Source: Chara braunii (taxonomy: Eukaryota > Streptophyta > Charophyceae > Charales > Characeae). Taken from it: a DNA stretch of 23,219 bases. Positions within the stretch are counted from its first letter, which is position 1; the number at the start of each line of letters is the position of its first letter. Positions 17,540 through 23,219 of the stretch are shown here, piece after piece. The stretch is taken from assembly GCA_003427395.1 (NCBI GenBank), contig BFEA01000320.1:1173928-1197146 (forward strand), read 5' to 3'. A model generated the notes under the pieces. That model was not told the origin of the DNA. It saw only the letters and a program-made list of their open reading frames with translations, and searched no databases. The position numbers and the translations under genes are program-made.

Positions 17540-18220
17540 CTTTATATAAATTTTGGGAAAATACTTTCGCTAAAGGAAATACTGTAAAAATTTATGCAAA
17601 TCCAAAGAGTTAGTTAAATAACTTAAATTTGTCTTTGCAAATTCAACTTTTCTGAGTTTCTCTGAATTTTATATATGACTTAGTAAAAATATTGGAAGCC
17701 TATTCTTGTAGAGGAAGTGCTGCTCAAAGTTTTGCTAAATCTGGGACTCAGACAAATTTAACTTTGTAAAGTCAGAATTATTTTTAGAACATATATTTAG
17801 CTTTGTACAAATTTTAAAAAGACACTTCTGTAGAGGGAGTGTTGCCGACATATTTATAAATCTAAAAGTGTTAGTTAAATTTTATGTTGGAATAATTCGA
17901 GTTTTATTTTTGAATTTATATACGACTTAGTACAAAATTAAAAAACCTACTTTTCTAGAGGAGATGTTTCCCGAATTTTTACTAATCTAGAGAGTTAGAG
18001 AAAATTTAACTTTGTAAAGTGAAAGATTGTTTTCATATTTCATATTCAATTGAGTATGAAATATGAAAACGATCTTATAGAGGGAGTATTGTCGAAATCT
18101 TCCAAGTTTTAAGAAGTTACGTTATATTTGATAGGAATTTTTTTTCCAATCCATCCTGTATAGGAGAGATGATGTCGAAATTTTTCTTATCTTATGATAT
18201 CAATTTAGACATAAATTTAG
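17540..18220 (+). repeat. AT-rich tandem array, period about 122-140 bp
   Basis: A phrase of the form TGTAGAGGRAGTRYTGCCGAA, then a CTAATCTA.AGAGTTAG-like stretch and AATTTAACTTTGTAAAGT, recurs near 17565, 17705, 17827, 17952, 18075 and 18157. The last step is shortened to about 82 bp. Copies are diverged to roughly the limit of recognition by eye. There are no long frames. It could be an old satellite or repeated intron sequence. Confidence 0.65.
18025..18074. repeat. 50-bp near-perfect inverted repeat
   Basis: Arms of 25 bp with no loop, centred on CAATTG: the left arm starts GATTGTTTTC and the right arm ends GAAAACGATC. They mismatch at two positions only. This would extrude as a cruciform or form a long RNA hairpin. 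It lies inside the AT-rich array at one unit only, so it arose after the array formed. Confidence 0.85.
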
Positions 18221-18864
18221 ATTTAGTTTGTGAGAAGTTGGAGTAGGATGTGAGATAGAAGTTTGTTCTCTAGTCACTGCAGCATAGTTCGAGGAATCGA
18301 CCCTTATTGTATCACAAATCATTTTTTGGTTATTTTGATACAAGATGTGTCTAACCTCAATCTTATTTTATAATGATCGTTTTCTGTTGTGTCTTTTAAT
18401 AACAGTTTGGTTGTCGATTTGTTGGTTTCCAACTCAATTCTAATCAATTCTCCCTACTCAACCTAAGACCTTAGCCCCTAAGGGTTAAAGTGTTTCTTTG
18501 GGTTTTTACCTTGACTATTATTAAATGATTATTTAAAAAGGATTGGGTGTTTTATTTTGAAAGGTTGTACAAAGGTTTGGGTTTGTGTGAATATGGCAAG
18601 GGGTGTGACCACAGATAGTAGTTGAAGTTGACCATGTATAGTGCGTGGTCTGTCAATGTTGAATCATAGGTGTGATTGAAGGTGTGGTTTGTGAGTTGAA
18701 GTCCAGATTGACTTTGCATGCGATTATGCTTATACTTTGAATGAAGTCACACTATGATTGTAAGAGTGATCGCCTAATGCCCTATACGCACCCCCTTTAC
18801 ATCTATACTTTGTGTATCTGCGCGGTCTACCTTGATCATGCCTAATGGTTGAGCAAAATTGTAT
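18221..18864. other. No supported gene
   Basis: AT-rich to mixed sequence between the tandem array and R1 copy 3. I saw no motif shared with other parts of the window and no convincing frame on either strand. Confidence 0.35.
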
Positions 18865-19820
18865 TGAGAGAAAAGGAAAAATCCCCCTTTATTTTTGTTT
18901 TTTAGGTTTTTATAGATGGACGTTGAGGTCCGTGGCGGCTATTACAGTCAAACCCCTTGACCTCTGTGAACGTCTACGAAGATGGATCCACGTCCTATAG
19001 GCCAGGAGGTGTCATGCCGCCACAAAGTGTCGAGGTCTGCCTACCACTCATTAGCTCAGGGTGCGGAACAGGAAGGTCTTGCAATCGCGCTCGCGATTCT
19101 CAAGCGTTAAGAGTTTAACCTCTCAACACGCGTGTCAAACGACACTTAAGTGTCGAAAGCGACTCTCATAATTATTGAGCACCACATGATTATGAGTCCC
19201 ACATAATACGCTATCTCTACAACTGCTAACGTATTCATGCATGACTGGTCGATATGAGAAGGTCAACATCGCTGTGACATTTATACAGAGTCTCGCGCGG
19301 GACACTTGCTATATCAGTTGCCAAAATATTATGTGTCGGATATGAAAAAGAGACTAGGCGTGATTTATGTATGAAACTTGGTTTATATTGGTGAAGTGCA
19401 TCGTATGGTAAGATGAACCGTCCTAGTCGACCAGCATAAAGTCGTGCGTGAGAGATTAACCCTGAGAGCGTTGACTTGCGTACGGATCCAATTAAGGCGT
19501 TTCACCGCACGTACCTTCTATGCTATAACATACGAGAAAAACCCTCGATTGGGCCACCTCTGCGATTGCTGCACTCGAGCAACTTTCGCATGTTGTTCGG
19601 AAGCTCGGCGGGGATACGCCTGCCCAAGGGTGGTGACAACCCCTAAGGCAGAGGTAAGTTGTGCCTCGCGTGGCCCCTATCCTATCGTAGGGGTTCGTGA
19701 GAGGTGTGGCTGGCGCACTCAAAGCGGCAAAAGCTCCCTTGGGAAACGTCCTGCAAAAGCCTGCGTGAAACGACCGGAAGGGTCCCCATACGGGACTGAT
19801 GCGCTCGACAACAAAGAAAG
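18865..19820 (+). repeat. R1 repeat, copy 3
   Basis: Homology with copy 2 begins near GAGAAAAGG and continues through a GGACGTTG block, the palindrome GACACTTAAGTGTC (19141-19154; GACACTTGAGTGTC in copy 2), GTCGATATGAGA, the TATA-like ATTTATAC (19280) and GTCTCGCGCG. The structured half starts at 19419. Its stems are TGCC/GGCA (19621-19624, 19647-19650), GGGT/ACCC inside, CTCGCG/CGTGAG (19665-19670, 19696-19701) and CCCCTA/TAGGGG (19674-19679, 19688-19693). The same stems exist in copy 2 with different bases. It ends near GATGCGCTCGACAACA (19798-19813). The 132-codon frame at 19444-19842 is not conserved in the other copies. Confidence 0.75.
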
Positions 19821-20003
19821 TTCTAAAATTATGACGATGTAAACAAGGGTTGTGGGGAACTGGTCACGTAAAACCGGTTACCTTAGGCTCTGCTTTGGGG
19901 GGGCATGGGCTACAGGTGGGATCAACAAGGGACTCTTCCGATCTTGAGAATGGTGTGGCAAGTCCCTATATGATACCACATGAAATGACCTGCGGCCCCT
20001 TTT

Positions 20004-20062
20004 TGCCGAATGGTACACAAATGCCACTGCCGATAAGGAGGTTCTCAATTCAAATCCTGACA
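20004..20062 (+). other. Weak tRNA-like head
   Basis: TGCCGAATGGTAC resembles a Leu/Ser-type A box and ATTCAAATCCTG a B box, about 40 bp apart. No cloverleaf closes and no tail or target duplication is visible. It may be the head of another SINE family; the evidence is thin. Confidence 0.25.
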
Positions 20063-20192
20063 CGTATAGAGGGTAACCCCCTTCTTAAAAGGAGGGAATG
20101 CCCCCCTGAGCTTTGAAAGGCCAAAAATAGCGTGTGCAGAATCCATGCGTGTGCAGGGATGCCCATGTGGAGAGGGGGATGTCCATGTACTG

Positions 20193-20256
20193 TCCTGCTT
20201 CTTTCTTCTTCTTCTTCTTCTCCTTTTTTTTTTTTTTTGCAGTTTCCTGCTTCTTT
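20193..20256 (-). mobile_element. Tiny poly(A) retroposon-like insert with 12-bp duplication
   Basis: TCCTGCTTCTTT occurs at 20193-20204 and 20245-20256. Between them is a CTT repeat, a T-run of about 15 and GCAGTT. On the minus strand this reads as six bases, poly(A), then GAA repeats, flanked by a 12-bp direct duplication. It could also be slippage in a pyrimidine tract, so confidence is limited. Confidence 0.4.
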
Positions 20257-20266
20257 GTGTTCAAAT

Positions 20267-20471
20267 AAAAAAAAAGAGGGTAGAGACACCAACGGGCCGA
20301 GCTCAGTTAGTACACCCATGAACTGTTGAAGTACAAAATCAAGTTCGAACCCATATTCTATCAGATGAACAGACTGAAGTCATTCAGAATTGCCTGGGGC
20401 CGGTGCATTCAATGATGTTATCTCAAGGGCCGTCACCCTTTGAAAAAAAAAAAAAAAAAAGAGGGTAGAGA
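20267..20471 (+). mobile_element. Young tRNA-derived SINE with long target-site duplication
   Basis: The body runs from 20287 to 20442, with an A tail to about 20460. The A box GAGCTCAGTTAG (20299-20310) and B box GTTCGAACCC (20343-20352) form the pol III promoter. A direct duplication of nine A plus GAGGGTAGAGA flanks it (20267-20286 and 20452-20471), the mark of target-primed reverse transcription by a LINE partner. The perfect duplication and long A tail suggest a recent insertion. It belongs to the same family as 11086-11242 and the head at 12788. The parent tRNA is uncertain. Confidence 0.9.
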
Positions 20472-21064
20472 AAATTTAGCAAAAAAACTTGAATAAAAGG
20501 AGAAAGAAATAAGGGCCAACTCACCGAATGTAGGAATCGGCGAGTGCACCTTTTTGTACAAACTGGAAAGATGGAGCTGGTTTTTTCTTTCGAAACGGTG
20601 GGCACGTTTCCGAGCAGGTGCAGCTCCCCACCAATAGATGGAGCCTCCCCAGGAACGCTTGAGGCGTCTGGCCCTACCAGCATCTCAAACTGTCCCCCAG
20701 GGTTGTTTTCTTTATTATAAAAAAAAAGCGCGCTCACCAAGCCCTTCCCCCTCAGCCTCCACATTCTCCCTAGTGAACACCCCACTCCCGATACCTACTT
20801 TTCATATTTGGTGAGCAATGGAGTGAGGCCTAAAACCGGAGCAATCCACAGACGATTAATATGACCGTGGTTCAACTTTTCCTCCTCCTTTTTTTTCAAA
20901 AAAAGGGTAACCCTACTAACCCCGACCCTGTTCAGCCATTCAGGAAAAGTCTTCAATCATGAGGCTTTACCTTTACTACATGCCTCTGACTGCGGACCAC
21001 ACATCTTCGGCACATCTGAAATTCAGATTCAGTCAGAGAATCCCCAACAAGGCAAGTTCGCAAT
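20472..21064. other. No supported gene
   Basis: Mixed sequence with frames of up to 120 codons on the minus strand (20423-20785) that run into the SINE tail. TTGGTGAGCAATGGAGTGAGGCC at 20809-20831, here partly quoted as GGTGAGCAATGG, resembles the end of the motif copy at 21643. Nothing else was recognised. Confidence 0.35.
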
Positions 21065-21156
21065 TGTTCTGTTGATTTAATTTAAAGTTTAAACCGCTAC
21101 TGCCAAGCCCTGTTCTGTTGATTTAATTTAAAGTTTAAACCGCTACTGCCAAGCCC
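21065..21156 (+). repeat. Perfect 46-bp tandem duplication
   Basis: Two identical adjacent 46-bp units (21065-21110 and 21111-21156) begin TGTTCTGTTGATTTAATTTA and end CTGCCAAGCCC. Each contains TTTAAAGTTTAAAC. Complete identity indicates a recent duplication. The second is followed by extra C. Confidence 0.95.
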
Positions 21157-21286
21157 CCCCTGTAAGTTTGTGGTCACAAAACCACCAGTACATTTCCCAG
21201 CTATCTGGTTCCCATGAGGGAGTTAACACATGCTGTGTCCTTCGGTCCTCCGCGTACTGGACAGAAAAAGGTTTGCGGTGCCACGC

Positions 21287-21303
21287 AAAAGGACATGATT
21301 TTC

Positions 21304-21336
<33 letters not shown>

Positions 21337-21346
21337 ACATGATTTT
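21287..21346 (+). mobile_element. Bare poly(A) insert flanked by a 16-bp target duplication
   Basis: AAAAGGACATGATTTT occurs at 21287-21302 and again at 21331-21346. Between them are only CC and a run of A. This is what target-primed reverse transcription would leave if it copied little more than a poly(A) tail. Frames crossing it (21168-21785 plus and several minus) are artefacts of the A-run. Confidence 0.75.
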
Positions 21347-22025
21347 GTGCCCACGCCAGCTCGGCAAAACTGGGTGCCAGGCAGAAATCGGAACTGGAAA
21401 AACGGCGCACAGACGTACTTGTGGTTTAACACATGCCGGCCGCGGTTTGGATGTACTTGGACGCTGCTGTCAGCCTGGTGCATGGCCCTTCATTAGGAGG
21501 GGAAATCGGGCAAGTGTGGGTGGCAGTTTGATAGTCTTACTGTGCAACCACCAAGGCCAAATGATTGGGAGTGATTTCCATGGTACCGAGATATGGGCCT
21601 CGCGCTGCCACTCTGCACATGCACAAGTACAAAAAATATGGCTCTATATCTTTCCATGCTCTTGCCAGAAGACTCAATTTCACTTTGCACATTTGGTGAG
21701 CAGTGGGAGCAAGGCCCTATATATGTCACTTGGTGCTGATGGGGCTGCGCCCGCATCACGCTTTGGTACCGGAAATGGAATTTGACCAAAAGAAAACAGT
21801 GAAGGAAATCCTCGTAGACTAGAGGAAGATGCCTTCCTTTGATTGCTTTCATTCCATACGGTCTTATATCTTCCAAAACCTGGAAGAATCCAATCATAAG
21901 TCCAGCACACGGCAATGGGCATATCTAACGTATTAGTTGCATACAGGGAGGCCCTATCACATGGAGGGGCACCCTGGGACTACAAGTAGCCAAGCAAAAA
22001 CTGAGCTTGTTTTTCCTTTTTCGAG
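21347..22025. other. No supported gene; contains motif copy 3
   Basis: The third copy of the TTTCCATG...GAAGA motif lies at 21643-21700: TATATCTTTCCATGCTCTTG, CAGAAGACTCAATTTCACTT and TTTGGTGAGCAG in order. The frames of 205 codons (plus) and 140 codons (minus) overlap in conflict and have no domain that I recognise. Confidence 0.4.
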
Positions 22026-22096
22026 AACACCACTACCTTTTTTTTTTTTTTTTTCTTTAAACTTCGTATGCAGGGAACCTACTTAACACCACTATC
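22026..22096 (-). mobile_element. Short 5'-truncated retroposon, minus strand
   Basis: AACACCACTACC (22026-22037) and AACACCACTATC (22085-22096) form a 12-bp direct repeat with one mismatch. Between them, on the minus strand, are about 30 bp of unique sequence (ending CGAAGTTTAAAG) and a run of about 17 A. This fits a LINE- or SINE-type insertion cut very short at its 5' end. Confidence 0.5.
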
Positions 22097-22155
22097 TACG
22101 AACCTCTTTCTCCTGTCACGGTGGTGGATTTGTTTGGAAAAAAAGGCTATTTTTT

Positions 22156-22312
22156 TTAAACCACCAGTACTTCGCACATACATCGGCCGCAGAAAAAAAA
22201 TAGAGTAGAAACCCTTCTACTCGGATGAACCGATGTGCCAATGTCTGGGCCCGCGCGTTCATCATTGTCGCGGCTTGTTAACCGGTGCACGACTTTAGGA
22301 AGTACTGGTGGT
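22156..22312. mobile_element. 153-bp TIR element (C) beside the conserved ORF
   Basis: The element is 22160-22312. The left flank is TTAA (22156-22159). The ends are a perfect 14-bp inverted repeat, ACCACCAGTACTTC and its complement. The right flank reads ATGG instead of TTAA. The interior (ATCGGCCGCAGAAAAAAAATAG) is homologous to element A at 4649. There is no transposase. It abuts the ORF at 22329, whose open frame begins inside the right TIR at 22299. Confidence 0.75.
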
Positions 22313-22328
22313 ATGGGACTGGAGAGCC

Positions 22329-22826
22329 ATGTTGTGCGAAACACGGTCCTCTCCCACTGACAACACTTTTGAAAACAACATGTTCAAGTTGGGAAGGAGA
22401 GCTGTCATGTGGGCCTTCTGGAGAAAACGCTGTATTCTTGCAATAGAGGGGGTCCGTATAGCCGGGGAGGAAGTAACAGACATGATAAAACAGTTCATTC
22501 AACAAGAACTCAGGGCACAGTGGCAAAAAATTAAAAACCAACTGGATTTGTTTCAGACACCCAAAGACATAAAACAAGCAATTCAGCAATTCTCGGGGGA
22601 TTCGTTGGGAAGTGAGAAGGGGGGCTGGATCGCCTCCGTCCAATGGCATGGCGCACCTGCTCAGGAATGCCACCAAGACGAGCTCAGGAGAGATTATTCT
22701 ATCAGCTTCAGAGACTGGACCACAGTGGGACAGGAGGTCCTGCTGCAACCACCCACTGATTTCCCTGATCCGTTTCCGCCTCACCAGCTGGCAATGGTCG
22801 ATATGCAATGGTATGGTGCAGAGTGA
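22329..22826 (+). CDS. Unrecognised conserved ORF, 165 aa
   Basis: I do not recognise this protein. It is the only frame here with independent support: a second, decayed copy at 5625-6029 (minus) shares its motifs in order. In the product they lie at about 28-31 (WAFW, partly kept), 71-75 (QLDLF), 78-82 (PKDIK), 88-94 (FSGDSLG), 98-102 (GGWIA), 112-120 (DYSISFRDW) and 131-141 (PPTDFPDPFPP). The middle (about 45-85) is charged and Gln-rich and looks helical. No signal peptide or membrane segment is visible. The frame is open from 22299, inside the TIR of element C; the ATG at 22329 is the first in frame. Similarity to the other copy begins only near residue 18, so the true start may lie upstream or be lost. 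It may be a gene fragment, a single exon, or part of a mobile element. The 258-codon antisense frame is a shadow. Confidence 0.5.
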   Translation: MLCETRSSPTDNTFENNMFKLGRRAVMWAFWRKRCILAIEGVRIAGEEVTDMIKQFIQQELRAQWQKIKNQLDLFQTPKDIKQAIQQFSGDSLGSEKGGWIASVQWHGAPAQECHQDELRRDYSISFRDWTTVGQEVLLQPPTDFPDPFPPHQLAMVDMQWYGAE

Positions 22827-23219
22827 GCGAGGTGGATTCTGAGGCGGAAGCCGACTGTGGTTTGCAGCAGATATCTGGCACCTGGCACCTGGCACCTGGT
22901 CTAAGGCGAAGCGCTTCCCCCTAGACAGCAGTAGATAGGGCGGGGGGGCTACCTGCTCAGTTGCCTCTGGTGTGTTAATAAAAAAAGAGGGCCTTTTGGG
23001 ACCAGCAGGTGTTTTTCTGAATCTGGAAGTGGGGGAGCCAGGAAGAGATAGCATCTGGCGCCAGGATTAGGGTGAAGAGGCTCCCCCCTCCCAATCTCCT
23101 GCTCAGTCAATCCCCTGGTTCTCAGGGTAATCAATGCTGGCAGGATCATACCGCACTTTTCTGAGGTGACTTAATGTGACTTGAACCTTGTCTATGTAAG
23201 GGACGCTGGACCCGGTTTC
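22827..23219. other. No supported gene; small tandem and hairpin
   Basis: CTGGCAC is repeated three times at 22875-22895 and followed by a partial fourth. GGGGGAGCC near 23030 can pair with GGCTCCCCC near 23078. AATAAA occurs at 22977-22982, about 150 bp beyond the ORF stop, and could serve as a polyadenylation signal if the ORF is transcribed. Confidence 0.4.

Noticed and set aside
19798-19813. Hammerhead ribozyme core suggested by CTGATG near the R1 end
   Set aside because: There is no GAAA arm in the right place and the other copies have CCGATG or CTAATG.
3185-19820. R1 copies 2 and 3 as the two LTRs of one giant retrotransposon
   Set aside because: They are too diverged to be a pair from one insertion, no primer-binding site, polypurine tract or pol coding lies between, and copy 1 would be unexplained.
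21168-21785. 205-codon plus-strand frame
   Set aside because: It reads through the poly(A) insert as poly-lysine and has no domain that I know. Open length alone is weak evidence here.
22278-23054. 258-codon frame on the minus strand
   Set aside because: It is antisense to the conserved ORF, has no recognisable domain, and its counterpart is not kept in the second copy at 5.6-6.0 kb. The plus-strand frame explains the conserved residues.

Overview
This window looks like nuclear DNA of a large, repeat-rich eukaryotic genome, most plausibly plant or green-algal. The evidence is tRNA-derived SINEs with pol III boxes and a poly(A) tail, a decayed 26S/28S rRNA fragment, TATA boxes, long A/T runs, and almost no open reading frame above about 100 codons that behaves like a gene. 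I cannot name the species. No bacterial operon, phage or CRISPR array is present.

Layout. 1-1260: two tight hairpins, then a 35-bp tandem duplication carrying two TATA boxes, then G-rich DNA without a gene. 1260-4230: hairpin-rich DNA with two same-strand copies of a structured repeat, here called R1; a third copy lies at 18.87-19.82 kb. Copies 2 and 3 carry palindromes, a TATA-like box and a structured downstream part. 4230-5596: a cluster of inverted-repeat (TIR) elements bordered by TTAA, two of them sharing one TTAA, the larger filled with about three AT-rich tandem units. 5625-6029: a broken minus-strand copy of an unrecognised protein. 6140-6690: a tandem array of about 163 bp period. 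7228-7429: another TTAA/TIR element. 7.4-11.0 kb: little that I can interpret. 11.09-11.77 kb: old SINE, a 45-bp duplication and a degraded large-subunit rRNA segment. 12.5-14.8 kb: SINE head fragment and low-information DNA. 14.82-17.32 kb: an array of a 28-bp motif, interrupted by GC-rich palindromic cassettes joined to A or T runs. 17.54-18.22 kb: an AT-rich array of about 125 bp period containing a 50-bp inverted repeat. 19.8-22.1 kb: a young SINE with long target-site duplications, and three very short poly(A)/poly(T) tracts flanked by direct repeats. 22.16-22.83 kb: a TIR element next to an open copy of the same unrecognised protein.

The main discovery is that unknown protein. The plus-strand ORF at 22.33-22.83 kb and the decayed minus-strand copy at 5.6-6.0 kb share a long ordered set of motifs, although their DNA has diverged and one copy has stop codons. 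Next in interest are R1, whose stems keep pairing while their bases change, and the GC cassettes, which share an edge and an A-rich tail but each use a different palindromic word. I see no set of genes working together here; the window is mainly a record of transposition, tandem growth and decay.
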